Positions 23,048-35,895 of a stretch of DNA of 64,000 nucleotides are shown one piece after another. Source of the stretch: Brachycybe producta. Lineage: Eukaryota; Arthropoda; Diplopoda; Playtdesmida; Andrognathidae. The stretch covers positions 742,575 to 806,574 of the forward strand of contig JAUPFP010000063.1 in the NCBI GenBank assembly GCA_036925085.1. Reading direction: 5' to 3'. The notes beneath the pieces are model-generated. The model made no database searches, was not told the DNA's origin, and saw nothing but the letters and a program-made list of their open reading frames with translations. The stretch's first letter is position 1, and each line of letters opens with the position of its first letter. Made by a program: the position numbers and the translations under genes.

Positions 23048-24129
23048 ACAGGCAATTAGAAATCGGGACGAACTTTAGTTGGCTCCACCCTTTTTATGAC
23101 GACCGGCAACTTCTAATTTGGTTGGTTATGTAGTCTGACGTCACATGCTCTGCCCTTTTCGACGTCGAACCACACAACAAACCAATTAGAAGTTGCCGGT
23201 CGTCATAAAAAGGGGCGGAGCCAACTTCTGTTTGTCCCGATTTCTAATTGCCTGTGTGCACAAAAAAACAGGCAATTAGAATTCGGGACAAACAGAAGTT
23301 GGCGCCACCTTTTTTTATGACAGAAGCAACTTCTAATTGGTTGGTTATGTAGTCTGACGTCACATGCTCCGCCCTTTTCAACGTCGAACCCCATAACAAA
23401 CCAATTAGAAGTTGCCGGTCGTCATAAAAAGGGGCGGAGCCAACTTCTGTTTGTCCCGATTTCTAATTGCCTGTGTGCACAAAAACAGGCAATTAGAAAT
23501 CGGGACAAACAGAAGTTGGCGCCACTTTTTTTTATGACAGAAGCAACTTCTAATTGGTTGGTTATGTAGTCTGACGTCACATGCTCCGCCCTTTTCAACG
23601 TCGAACCACACAACAAACCAATTAGAAGTTGCCGGTCGTCATAAAAAGGGGCGGAGCCAACTTCTGTTTGTCCCGATTTCTAATTGCCTGTGTGCACAAA
23701 AAAACAGGCAATTAGAATTCGGAACAAACAGAAGTTGGCGCCACCTTTTTTTATGACAGAAGCAACTTCTAATTGGTTGGTTATGTAGTCCGACGTCACA
23801 TGCTCCGCCCTTTTCAACGTCGAACCACATAACAAACCAATTAGAAGTTTCCGGTCGTCATAAAAAGGGGCGGAGCCAACTTCTGTTTGTCCCGATTTCT
23901 AATTGCCTGTGTGCACAAAAAAACAGGCAATTAGAATTTGGGACAAACAGAAGTTGGCGCCACCTTTTTTTATGACAGAAGCAACTTCTAATTGGTTGGT
24001 TATGTAGTCTGACGTCACATGCTCCGCCCTTTTCAACGTCGAACCACATAACAAACCAATTAGAAGTTGCCGGTCGTCATAAAAAGGGGTGGAGCCAACT
24101 GAAGTTCGTCCCGATTTCTAATTGCCTGT
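23048..24129. mobile_element. Five-unit tandem array of the ACAGGCAATTAGAA MITE in one TSD
   Basis: Units at 23048-23255, 23268-23474, 23485-23691, 23704-23910 and 23923-24129, separated by GTGCACAAAAA-type spacers of 10-13 bp. The whole array is flanked by a single perfect 9-bp duplication AAAATATAT (23039-23047 and 24130-24138). The outermost arms share CGAACTT(T)AGTTGG / CCAACTGAAGTTCG and a TGGAG variant. The inner arms all read GGGACAAACAGAAGTTGG. No coding capacity. Confidence 0.9.
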
Positions 24130-24138
24130 AAAATATAT

Positions 24139-24845
24139 AAAGTTCTGATTATAATTTTAAATTTTTTATCCGCCATTTTTTTTTTGTCCTCATCATCAAC
24201 TTAAATAAAACAAAAAATGAGAAAGTGAATTTTTGATAGTTTCCTGTAATCGTTTTTGGATTACAAATTTACTTGACAATTTTAGTCAATTTTTTGGTAA
24301 ACATTTAACTAGAAAAGAAAAAAATGAGGTTATAATGTTGTTTTAAAATTCAAAACTTAACTATAATCGTGATTACAATATGTACTTACCTTTTTTTTTG
24401 ATTAAAATAGAAAATATTTTAAGTTAAGAACCAACCAAATTAAGAAAAGTTTTCCGATTTCCTTTCTTGAAATCCTTGAGAAAAAGTTTTTACATTTCTC
24501 TCTCTCTCTCTCTCTCTTTCTATTTGGCACTCGACAAAATGAATCGATAAGAAAAAATAACATAATTTCTATGTTTAGAATTTCAAAGAAAGTTTGGCTT
24601 TGAGTCAACAGTAAAAGTAATAAATATAACGAAACACAAAAAGAAAAGTTGCACAGAACTAAAAAAACAAACATAGAAAGTTCGGCAGCTTTGAAATGTT
24701 TATTAGAAAAGTTTTGAATTAACTAAATTAACGATAATTTAACGAATTGGTACATTGTTAACACCATGTAGTGAAAATTGAAAGATAACTTGTTAAGAAA
24801 ATCTGGAATAAAAATGATTTAAATGGAAATCGAAACATAACGAAA
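24139..24845. other. AT-rich spacer before the satellite
   Basis: Contains only a CT tract (24500-24518) and, from 24780, diverged lead-in units of the satellite. A short reverse-strand frame at 24402-24674 has no recognisable product. Confidence 0.4.
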
Positions 24846-24849
24846 TTAG

Positions 24850-27800
24850 AATTGAATAAAAACGATAACGAAAGGAGAATTGAATAAAAACGATAACGAA
24901 AGGAGAATTGAATAAAAACGATGACGAAAGGAGAATTGAATAAAAACGATAACGAACGGAGAATTGAATAAAAAAGATAACGAAAGGAGAATTGAATAAA
25001 AACGATAACGAAAGGAGAATTGAATAAAAACGATAACGACAGGAGAACTGAATAAAAACGATAACGACAGGAGAATTGAATAAAAACGATAACGACAGGA
25101 GAATTGAATAAAAACGATGACGAAAGGAGAATTGAATAAAAACGATAACGAAAGGAGAATTGAATAAAAACGATGACGAAAGGAGAATTGAATAAAAACG
25201 ATAACGAAAGGAGAATTGAATAAAAACGATAACGACAGGAGAACTGAATAAAAACGATAACGACAGGAGAATTGAATAAAAACGATGACGAAAGGAGAAT
25301 TGAATAAAAACGATAACGAAAGGAGAATTGAATAAAAACGATAACGACAGGAGAATTGAATAAAAACGATGACGAAAGGAGAATTGAATAAAAACGATAA
25401 CGAAAGGAGAATTGAATAAAAACGATAACGAAAGGAGAATTGAATAAAAACGATAACGAAAGGAGAATTGAATAAAAACGATAACGACAGGAGAACTGAA
25501 TAAAAACGATAACGACAGGAGAATTGAATAAAAACGATGACGAAAGGAGAATTGAATAAAAACGATAACGAACGGAGAATTGAATAAAAAAGATAACGAA
25601 AGGAGAATTGAATAAAAACGATAACGAAAGGAGAATTGAATAAAAACGATAACGACAGGAGAACTGAATAAAAACGATAACGACAGGAGAATTGAATAAA
25701 AACGATAACGACAGGAGAATTGAATAAAAACGATGACGAAAGGAGAATTGAATAAAAACGATAACGAAAGGAGAATTGAATAAAAACGATGACGAAAGGA
25801 GAATTGAATAAAAACGATAACGAAAGGAGAATTGAATAAAAACGATAACGACAGGAGAACTGAATAAAAACGATAACGACAGGAGAATTGAATAAAAACG
25901 ATGACGAAAGGAGAATTGAATAAAAACGATAACGAAAGGAGAATTGAATAAAAACGATAACGACAGGAGAATTGAATAAAAACGATGACGAAAGGAGAAT
26001 TGAATAAAAACGATAACGAAAGGAGAATTGAATAAAAACGATAACGAAAGGAGAATTGAATAAAAACGATAACGAAAGGAGAATTGAATAAAAACGATAA
26101 CGACAGGAGAACTGAATAAAAACGATAACGACAGGAGAATTGAATAAAAACGATAACGACAGGAGAATTGAATAAAAACGATAACGAAAGGAGAATTGAA
26201 TAAAAACGATAACGACAGGAGAATTGAATAAAAACGATGACGAAAGGAGAATTGAATAAAAACGATAACGAAAGGAGAATTGAATAAAAACGATAACGAC
26301 AGGAGAACTGAATAAAAACGATAACGACAGGAGAATTGAATAAAAACGATAACGACAGGAGAATTGAATAAAAACGATGACGAAAGGAGAATTGAATAAA
26401 AACGATAACGAAAGGAGAATTGAATAAAAACGATAACGACAGGAGAATTGAATAAAAACGATAACGACAGGAGAATTGAATAAAAACGATAACGACAGGA
26501 GAATTGAATAAAAACGATGACGAAAGGAGAATTGAATAAAAACGATAACGAAAGGAGAATTGAATAAAAACGATAACGAAAGGAGAATTGAATAAAAACG
26601 ATAACGACAGGAGAATTGAATAAAAACGATAACGAAAGGAGAATTTAATAAAAACGATAACGAAAGGAGAATTGAATAAAAACGATAACGAAAGGAGAAT
26701 TGAATAAAATCGATAACGACAGGAGAATTGAATAAAAACGATAACGAAAGGAGAATTGAATAAAAACGATAACGAAAGGAGAATTGAATAAAAACGATAA
26801 CGACAGGAGAATTGAATAAAAACGATAACGACAGGAGAACTGAATAAAAACGATGACGAAAGGAGAATTGAATAAAAACGATGACGAAAGGAGAATTGAA
26901 TAAAAACGATAACGAAAGGAGAATTGAATAAAAACGATAACGAAAGGAGAATTGAATAAAAACGATGACGAAAGGAGAATTGAATAAAAACGATGACGAA
27001 AGGAGAATTGAATAAAAACGATAACGAAAGGAGAATTGAATAAAAACGATAACGACAGGAGAACTGAATAAAAACGATAACGACAGGAGAATTGAATAAA
27101 AACGATGACGAAAGGAGAATTGAATAAAAACGATAACGAAAGGAGAATTGAATAAAAACGATAACGACAGGAGAACTGAATAAAAACGATAACGACAGGA
27201 GAATTGAATAAAAACGATAACGACAGGAGAATTGAATAAAAACGATAACGAAAGGAGAATTGAATAAAAACGATAACGACAGGAGAATTGAATAAAAACG
27301 ATGACGAAAGGAGAATTGAATAAAAACGATAACGAAAGGAGAATTGAATAAAAACGATAACGACAGGAGAACTGAATAAAAACGATAACGACAGGAGAAT
27401 TGAATAAAAACGATAACGACAGGAGAATTGAATAAAAACGATGACGAAAGGAGAATTGAATAAAAACGATGACGAAAGGAGAATTGAATAAAAACGATAA
27501 CGACAGGAGAATTGAATAAAAACGATAACGACAGGAGAATTGAATAAAAACGATAACGACAGGAGAATTGAATAAAAACGATAACGACAGGAGAATTGAA
27601 TAAAAACGATGACGAAAGGAGAATTGAATAAAAACGATAACGAAAGGAGAATTGAATAAAAACGATAACGAAAGGAGAATTGAATAAAAACGATAACGAC
27701 AGGAGAATTGAATAAAAACGATAACGAAAGGAGAATTTAATAAAAACGATAACGAAAGGAGAATTGAATAAAAACGATAACGAAAGGAGAATTGAATAAA

Positions 27801-29130
27801 ATCGATAACGACAGGAGAATTGAATAAAAACGATAACGAAAGGAGAATTGAATAAAAACGATAACGAAAGGAGAATTGAATAAAAACGATAACGACAGGA
27901 GAATTGAATAAAAACGATAACGAAAGGAGAATTGAATAAAAACGATAACGAAAGGAGAATTGAATAAAAACGATAACGAAAGGAGAATTGAATAAAAACG
28001 ATAACGAAAGGAGAATTGAATAAAAACGATAACGAAAGGAGAATTGAATAAAAACGATAACGACAGGAGAATTGAATAAAAACGATAACGAAAGGAGAAT
28101 TGAATAAAATCGATAACGACAGGAGAATTGAATAAAAACGATAACGAAAGGAGAATTGAATAAAAACGATAACGAAAGGAGAATTGAATAAAATCGATAA
28201 CGACAGGAGAATTGAATAAAAACGATAACGAAAGGAGAATTGAATAAAAACGATAACGAAAGGAGAATTGAATAAAAACGATAACGAAAGGAGAATTGAA
28301 TAAAAACGATAACGAAAGGAGAATTGAATAAAAACGATAACGAAAGGAGAATTGAATAAAAACGATAACGAAAGGAGAATTGAATAAAAACGATAACGAC
28401 AGGAGAATTGAATAAAAACGATAACGAAAGGAGAATTGAATAAAAACGATAACGAAAGGAGAATTGAATAAAAACGATAACGACAGGAGAATTGAATAAA
28501 AACGATAACGAAAGGAGAATTGAATAAAATCGATAACGACAGGAGAATTGAATAAAAACGATAACGAAAGGAGAATTTGAATAAAAACGATAACGAAAGG
28601 AGAATTGAATAAAAACGATAACGAAAGGAGAATTGAATAAAAACGATAACGAAAGGAGAATTGAATAAAAACGATAACGACAGGAGAATTGAATAAAAAC
28701 GATAACGACAGGAGAACTGAATAAAAACGATGACGAAAGGAGAATTGAATAAAAACGATGACGAAAGGAGAATTGAATAAAAACGATGACGAAAGGAGAA
28801 TTGAATAAAAACGATGACGAAAGGAGAATTGAATAAAAACGATAACGAAAGGAGAATTGAATAAAAACGATAACGAAAGGAGAATTGAATAAAAACGATA
28901 ACGACAGGAGAATTGAATAAAAACGATAACGACAGGAGAACTGAATAAAAACGATGACGAAAGGAGAATTGAATAAAAACGATGACGAAAGGAGAATTGA
29001 ATAAAAACGATGACGAAAGGAGAATTGAATAAAAACGATGACGAAAGGAGAATTGAATAAAAACGATAACGAAAGGAGAATTGAATAAAAACGATAACGA
29101 AAGGAGAATTGAATAAAAACGATAACGAAA
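24850..29130. repeat. 28-bp satellite, about 153 units, with higher-order repeats
   Basis: Unit core GAATTGAATAAAAACGAT followed by AACGAAAGGA. Point variants mark units: GACAGG, GATGACG, GAACTG, AACGGA, AAATCG. Rare variants recur at exact multiples of 28: the AACGAACGGA/AAAAAAG pair at 24951 and 25567 (616 bp = 22 units), and GAATTTAAT and AAATCG near 26645/26710 and 27737/27802 (1092 bp = 39 units). One inserted T at about 28575 shifts the phase. Because 3 x 28 = 84 and the reverse strand has no stop in any frame, it shows two meaningless 1,450-aa reading frames. Confidence 0.97.
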
Positions 29131-29443
29131 TTGGAAAAAAAGATGATTGAAAGATAAATTGCTAAAAAAAATATGGAATAAAAATAACAATTTAAATGAT
29201 AACGAAATGGAATCATAACGAAATGAGAATTGAATAAAATAACGATATCGAAATTGGAAAAAAGGATGATAAGTTGATAAAAGGTGAAAGTTGAAAGATA
29301 AATTGCTAAGAAAATATGGAATAAAAATAACGATTTAAAACGATAACGAACATGTTCGCAACGTTTGACTCGGCTGTTGTCATGTTTGCCGAGACGTCCA
29401 AACTACTCCTGGATGTGACGTTGGGCAAAAACCGACAACTGGT
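29131..29443. other. Satellite edge and unique sequence
   Basis: Diverged satellite units continue to about 29350, then unique, higher-GC sequence that is interrupted by the next MITE. No gene seen. Confidence 0.4.
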
Positions 29444-29452
29444 GGATCGGAA

Positions 29453-29658
29453 ACAGGCAATTAGAAATCGGGACGAACTTCAGTTGGCTCCGCTCTTTTT
29501 ATGACGAACGGCAACTTCTAATTGGTTTGTTGTGTGGTTCGACGTTGAAAAGGGCGGAGCATGTGACGTCAGACTACATAACCAACCAATTAGAAGTTGC
29601 CGTTCGTCATAAAAAGGGCGGAGCCAACTGATATTCGTCCCGATTTCTAATTGCGTGT
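29453..29658. mobile_element. ACAGGCAATTAGAA MITE with 9-bp TSD
   Basis: 206 bp, same family as 21341-21547, here with GGGACGAACTTCAGTTGG arms. Target duplication GGATCGGAA (29444-29452) against GGATCGGAG (29659-29667), 8 of 9 identical. Confidence 0.88.
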
Positions 29659-29667
29659 GGATCGGAG

Positions 29668-30425
29668 CCGAACAGAACAACGAACACAATTTGTTAGATA
29701 GAAATGTTCGGAAAAACTGTCCACATTGTTCGCGAACAGTGTTTGATTCGTTTGTTCTCTTCTAGTTTGGACCTGGCTTTAGGTGTAAACCCACCTTTTA
29801 GACCTTTGTTGCAAAGCCGAACAAAATAAGTTAATTTAATGAGAATTTCGTTTTTGTTTTTTCTGTTTCCGCTTTCTCAGCCATTAAAGTCAATGGTCTT
29901 TTAATTATTCTTAAATAAGAAATTTTTTCCTCACAGAAAATTAAGAAAAAAACAATTTATTCATGCAAATCAGTTACGAATTTTAGCAATTGTAATTTAT
30001 TTATTAATTAATACATTTTTAGTGAAAAATAAAACAAAATTAGCTCAAATTTGTTCTAAATTTCTTAAAAGTTGTTTTTGTCGTTTTTTTTTCAATTCAG
30101 GAAGTTAAAAAGAAAGTTATTTTAATTGTTTACATTTGCTTTTGCAATTTAAAACATTTAATTTAAAGTTAAATTTAGCAAAATATATACAGTGCTGTGA
30201 CAATAGCATACTTTGCACTTTGAACTCTCCTCAGCAGGGTTCTAACATAAATTATTCCTGTATTTTTTATATGTTGATACCCTTTTCGGAGTGTTGAAGT
30301 TGAAGTTTTAAGATCCAAATTTAATATGGAAACTCCGCCTTTGAACTTTAACCCGATTTCTGAGCTCATAAGTTTGAGTGAGGTTTGGTCAAGTTTCATT
30401 ATGAACTTGGTTTAGCGATTGTGAC
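29668..30425. other. Unique AT-rich stretch, nothing recognised
   Basis: No coding frame with a recognisable product. A reverse frame at 30175-30399 (74 aa) looks like chance. Confidence 0.4.
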
Positions 30426-30429
30426 TGAG

Positions 30430-31035
30430 TTTGAGTGAGTTTCAGCTTGATTGAGTTTGAAAGAGTTTCAGTTTTTGAGCGAGTGGCAGTTTTCCGAGCA
30501 AGGGGCAGTTTTTTGATCGAGCGGCAGTTTTTCTATTGAGCAGCATTTTTCGAGCGAGTTGTAGTTTTTTTTTGGAGCAAGTTCCTGTTTTTGAGGGTGT
30601 GGTAGTTTTTCGAGTAAGTTGCTGTTTTTCGAGCGAGTTGTATTTTTTCGTACATGTGTCAGTTTTTCAAGCGAGTTGCAATATTGTGAGTGGCAGTTTT
30701 TCGAGCGAGGTTTAGTGTTTCGAGCGAGTTTTAGTGTTTCAAGCGAGTAGCAGTTTTTTTTAAAGCGAATGGCAGTTATTGAGCGATTTGCAGTTTATCA
30801 AGCGAATTGTAGTTTATCATACGAGTGGCAGTTTATCGAGCGAGTTGCTGTTTTTCGAGCGAGTGGCTGTTTTTCGAGCAAGTTGTAGTTTATCGAGCGA
30901 GTGGCAGTTTTCCACCGAGGGACAGTTCGAGCAAGTTGTAGTTTTCGAGCGAGTCGCTGTTTTTCGAGCAAGTTGCAGTTTTTCGAGCGAGTTGTAGTAG
31001 TTTATCGAGCGAGTGACAGTTTGTAGAGTGAGTCG
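30430..31035. repeat. Degenerate 19-22 bp tandem repeat TTTTTCGAGCGAGTTG
   Basis: About 28 units, each near TTTTTCGAGCGAGTTGCAG, alternating GAGTGGCAG and GAGTTGTAG endings. The repeat explains the short frames here. Confidence 0.85.
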
Positions 31036-31963
31036 TAGGTTTTCAATTTATTCAGTCGTTAATAAATTCAATTTTACTTTGTTCGTGTCCGTAACTGTTC
31101 TCCGTATAATTCATTTAAACACATTTAACTTGAATTGATTTAACTGCAATGTAGAGAGATAAGGTATAAAGAGTCCTTCTGCAGTTAACCTTTAAATGAC
31201 ATTTAATTCTTTCAGAGACTAAATATTAAAAAAAAAATATGTACAACTTTGAAAGAACAGAAAGTTTTGTAAAATTTCTTAAAATTAAAATCAACAAAAG
31301 TTGCCTTGATTTGGATAGAAAATGGAGGGGGGAGGAGGAGGAGGAAAGAAGGGGGGGGGGCAATGGGGCTTGGCCCTAGTAAGACCTAAATACCAAAACC
31401 AGGTATGCAAAATACGCCTGTGTGACGTCATCAACGATTATTATTCATAACAACAAAACACCCTTGTTTTCATTATTCGCGCCATTTATTTGAGGAGGTT
31501 GCCCGTGGCGCTTTTTGCGCGTTGCACGGGCACCTTTTTATTATTGATTGACAGCTAGCTTTTTTATGTGTGTGTGAACGTGTTGAAGTTAAGTTAGAGT
31601 TGGGGTGCCGCCTTTATTTCTGATAAGATTTTGAATAAAATTAGGTCATTATGTCTGAAATATTTTTACAAGAACAACCTTGAAAAAATGGCCGCCAGAT
31701 TTTTTTTATTTCTTCTCATATTTAAGATAAAAGAGGAGAGAGAAGAAAAAAACTTGTTTAATTACCGTTTTAGAAAAGAATTTCAGTTGACAATTTTGTA
31801 TTTAAATTGTCGTGTAATTTTTAGTCAAAAAAGGTATTGTGATTTTACAGGGTGGAGTTTTTTTTTTCTTCTTTCCTCAGAAGCATGAACATTTTTATAC
31901 ACCCTGTATTTTTAATATACATATTTAGAAAATTACAGGGTGTGCTTTTAAGAAGAAATTTCA
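31036..31963. other. Intergenic with mixed fragments
   Basis: 31040-31175 resembles part of the foldback arm at 46886-47723 (CGTATAATTCA, AACACATTTAA). 31322-31362 is G-rich. 31500-31535 holds a GC-rich inverted repeat (TGCCCGTG ... CACGGGCA). TACAGGGTGGAG / ACACCCTGTA / TACAGGGTGT occur at 31848-31945, mariner-like ends. No gene recognised. Confidence 0.45.
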
Positions 31964-32261
31964 ACAGGCAATTAGAAAACGGGACGAACTTCAGTTGGCT
32001 CCGTTCTTTTTATGACGAACGGCAACTTCTAATTGGTTTGTTGTGTGGTTCGACGTTGAAAAGGACGGAGCATGTGACGTCAGCCACTACATAACAAACC
32101 AATTAGAAGTTGCCGGTTCTCATAAAAAAGAAACGGAGCCAACTTCTGTTCATCTCGTTTTCTAATTGCCTGTTTTTTCTGGACAGGCAATTAGAAAACG
32201 GGATAAACAGAAGTTGGCTCCGTTTCTTTTTTATGAGAACCGGCAACTTCTAATTGGTTTC
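31964..32261. mobile_element. One and a half ACAGGCAATTAGAA MITE units
   Basis: A full unit (31964-32173), then a 9-bp spacer, then a second ACAGGCAATTAGAAAACGGG start at 32183 that stops after the first arm at about 32261. Right arms use GGGATAAACAGAAG-type sequence. A partial form of the array seen at 23048-24129. Confidence 0.8.
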
Positions 32262-32269
32262 ATTTTTCA

Positions 32270-33045
32270 AACTGAATTATTAAATTGTTTATTTTGTAAG
32301 ATATTGCAATGAAAAAACTTTTAACATAAATCTTTTACCTTTCTAGTTTTGAAAACAATTTGAATTTTTTTTTTCATAATGTTTTTTTTTTAAAAAAAAC
32401 GTTTGCTTGACGTTTTTGCGTCCAAATTTTACCAAAAAAAAGACGTCTATGGAGCATAACTAGTTGCTGCAGTGGCGCCATCTGGTAAGACAAAAACAAA
32501 ATAAATATCTATAGAGCCACCTTAAAGTATAAGTTTTTATAGGATCATTTTCAAACTGACATTAAAAAAAACGTTCGCTTGACGTTTTTCGTCCAAATTT
32601 TACAAAAAAAAACGTCTATGGAGCATAACATTAGCTACTGCAGTGGCGCCATCCGGTGAGACTAAATCAAAATAAATATCTCTAGAGCCACCTTAAAGTA
32701 GGATCATTTTCAAACTGACATTAAAAAAACGTTCGCTTGACGTTTTTACGTCCAAATTTTACAAAAAAAAAACGTCTATGGAGCATAACATTAGCTACTG
32801 CAGTGGCGCCATCTGGTGAGACAAAAACAAATTAAATATATCTAGAGCCACCTTAAAGTAGGATCATTTTCAAACTGGTATAAAAACGTTCGTTTGACGT
32901 TTTTACGTCCAAATTTTCGAAAAACACTATTAACATTAATAACATTAACATTAGCTACTACAGTGGCGCCATCTGATGGGACAAAATCAAAATAAATATC
33001 TATAAAGCCAACTTAACACGAAAAAACTTATTTCGTGTTAAACGG
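32270..33045. repeat. Tandem CAGTGGCGCCATCTG repeats
   Basis: Four units of about 150 bp, each with GTTCGCTTGACGTTTTT, GTCTATGGAGCATAAC, GCAGTGGCGCCATC and AATAAATATCT(A/C)TAGAGCC. Same family as 3868-4388 and 48305-48860, reverse orientation. Confidence 0.75.
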
Positions 33046-33158
33046 TGTTCCATTGCATATATATCTATGGACGTGATTGTTCCACCGCTGAATAAATCGA
33101 TGAATAACGGAGAATGTGCGGTTTTTTCAAATAAGACACTCCCTTGGCTTATCTGATG

Positions 33159-33161
<3 letters not shown>

Positions 33162-33204
<43 letters not shown>

Positions 33205-33297
33205 GAGAGAGAGAGAGAGAGAGAGAAAGAGTAAGAAAGAGAGAGAGAAAGAGAGAGAGAGAAAGAGTAAGAAAGAGATAGAGAGAAAGAGAGAGAT

Positions 33298-33394
<97 letters not shown>

Positions 33395-33410
33395 AAGAAA
33401 GACAGAAAAC
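33162..33410. repeat. (GA)n microsatellite
   Basis: About 250 bp of GA dinucleotides with occasional AAAG or AGTAAG breaks. Open frames on both strands (Glu-Arg or Leu-Ser runs) are meaningless. Confidence 0.97.
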
Positions 33411-33785
33411 AAAAGGAAAAATAAATGTTTTGTTTTCGTTACGCCATAAATTTATAATAATTTTATAATCAGATTTAGTGAAATTGATATTAAATTTGAA
33501 TTTGTGTTTTTGTTTTTAGTTTTCTTAAAAAAAAATGGGGACAAAATATGTATTTTAAATATTTCGAGTAAGAAAAACAGGATATAAAATGGCGGATTAA
33601 ATGACGTCATAACTTTGGTGGGTTGTGGTTTAGATTTTGACTGATGGTGGCGACCCAACCCTCCCATTGTTTTATATGAAGGGGTGGGGCCCCACCATAA
33701 TGACACTTTAAAGTCATGGAGGGAGGGGGGGCCTGCTTATAGAAAAAAAATGACATTGCAGAAAATTGTTTCTTGTAATTTCACT
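33411..33785. other. Intergenic, nothing recognised
   Basis: Includes a TGACGTCATAAC site near 33602 and a C/G-rich 33640-33735. No gene seen. Confidence 0.35.
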
Positions 33786-33794
33786 CTTCAGTTT

Positions 33795-35895
33795 TCAGGT
33801 TACTCTTCTAGTTTCTAAAACACTTTCAGGTTTCTCGTCGGTCGTTTATATTTTAAAACCAGGATTGAGTCATGATTACTCTTCTAGTTTCTAAAACGCT
33901 TTCAAGAGTTTCTCGTATGAGTTTTATATTTTAAAATGAAGTTTGAGTCATCATGATTACTCTTCTAGTTTCTAAAACACTTTCAGGTTTCTCGTCGGTC
34001 GTTTATATTTTAAAACCAGGATTGAGTCATGATTACTCTTCTAGTTTCTAGAACACTGAAAAGAGTTTCTCGTATGAGTTTTATATTTTAAAATGAAGTT
34101 TGAGTCATCATGATTACTCTTCTAGTTTCTAAAACACTTTCAGGTTTCTCGTCGGTCGTTTATATTTTAAAACCAGGATTGAGTCATGATTACTCTTCTA
34201 GTTTTTAAAACACTTTCAAAGAGTTTCTCGTAGGAGTTTTATATTTTAAAATGAAGTTTGAGTCATCATGATTACTCTTCTAGTTTCTAAAACACTTTCA
34301 GGTTTCTCGTCGGTCGTTTATATTTTAAAACCAGGATTGAGTCATGATTACTCTTCTAGTTTCTAAAACACTGAAAAGAGTTTCTCGTATGAGTTTTATA
34401 TTTTAAAATGAAGTTTGAGTCATCATGATTACTCTTCTAGTTTCTAAAACAATTTCAGGTTTCTCGTAGGACTTTTATACTTTAAAACCAAGATTGAGTC
34501 ATCATGATATTACTCTTCTAGTTTCTAAAACACTTTCAAAGAGTTTCTCGTAGGAGTTTTATATTTTAAAATCAGGATTGAGTTATCAAGATTACTCTTC
34601 TAGTATCTAAAACAACTTGAAGTTGTTGTTTTTAAATGTTGAGAGAGTAACCAGGTAAAGTTCTAGGCAACCAGAGAGTTCTGAGGTTACTCTTCTAGTT
34701 TTTAAAACAAGTTGAAGTTATTTAAAATGTTGAGAGAGTAACCATAATAACTCAATCCTGATTTTAAAGTGTAAAACTCCTACGAGAAACTCTTTGAAAG
34801 TGTTTTAGAAACTAGAAGACTCTTAAGAGTAACCTGAAAACTCTCTGAGAGTCAAAAATGATGATGACACTAGGTGGTTACTCTCTCTCAGCATTTTAAA
34901 AAACAACTTCAACTTGTTTTAGAAACTAGAAGCGTAACCTGAGAACTCTTTGGTTACCATAGAGTTTTACCTGGTTACTCTCAAGTATTTAAGAAACTTC
35001 AAGCTGTTTTAGAAACTAGAAGAGTAATCATGATGACTCATTCCTGATTTTAAAGTATAATCTAATATACCTCTTGAAAGTGTATTAGAAACTAGAGGAG
35101 TAATCTGAGAACTCTTTGGTTACCATAGAATTTTACCTGGTTACTCTCTAAGCTGTTTTAGAAACTAGAAGAGTAATCACGATGATTCAATCCTGATTTT
35201 AAAGTATAAAAGTCCTACGAGAAACATTTGAAAGTGTTTTAGAAACTAGAAGACTCAAAAAGTAACCTGAGAGTCAAAAATGATGATGACACTCTAGACT
35301 CTCTGTCTCTCATTCTTTCAGCATTTTTAAAAAAAAAAACTTCAACTTGTTATAGAAACTAGAAGAGTAACCTGAGAACTCTCTGGTTACCATAGAATTT
35401 TACCTGGTTACTTTTAAGTATTTAAGAAACTTCAAGCTGTTTTAGAAACTAGAAGAGTAACCTCAGAACTCTTTGGTTACCATAGAATTTGATCTGGTTA
35501 CTCTAAGTATTTAAGAAACGTCAAGCTGTTTTAAAAACTAGAAGAGTAATCATAATGACTCAATCCTGATTTTAAATTATAATTTAATATAACTCTTGAA
35601 AGTGTATTAGAAACTAGAAGAGTAACCTGAGAACTCTCTGATAACCCTAGAACTTTACCTGGTTCCACTCTAAGCATTTTAAACACCATAAATTGTTTTA
35701 GAAACTAGAAGAGTAACCTGAGAACTCAATCCTGATTTTAAAGTATAATTTAATATATAACTCTTGAAAGTGTATTAAAAACTAGAAGAGTAACCTGAGA
35801 ACTCTGTGGTAACCCTTGAACTTTACCTGGTTACTCTCTAAGCATTTTTTAAAAAAAATTTCAAACTTGTTTTAGAAACTAGAAGAGTAATCATT
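33795..35895. repeat. 2.1-kb array of CTTCTAGTTTCTAAAAC units, changing orientation midway
   Basis: From 33795 to about 34730 the unit reads ACTCTTCTAGTTTCTAAAAC followed by ACTTTCAGGTTTCTCGT, with an alternating GGTCGTTTATATTTTAAAAC / GAGTTTTATATTTTAAAATG module of about 115 bp. From about 34740 to 35895 the same module appears reversed (GTTTTAGAAACTAGAAGAGT) at wider spacing. The array is a giant imperfect palindrome centred near 34735. Confidence 0.8.

Noticed and set aside
23048-24129. CRISPR-like spacing of repeats
   Set aside because: The units are 207-bp foldback MITEs with near-identical short spacers in a eukaryotic genome; no variable spacers.
24850-29130. CRISPR array from 28-bp periodicity
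   Set aside because: Direct head-to-tail satellite with no unique spacers.
24793-29216. Two reverse-strand open frames of more than 1450 codons
   Set aside because: Both run through the 28-bp satellite in different frames with a 28-residue period; the openness follows from a unit without stops on that strand.
31498-31535. GC-rich hairpin as a transcription terminator or ncRNA
   Set aside because: Intrinsic terminators are not expected in an animal genome, and the stem is imperfect with no RNA family recognised.
33116-33424. Glu/Arg-rich 102-codon frame
   Set aside because: Translation of a (GA)n microsatellite.
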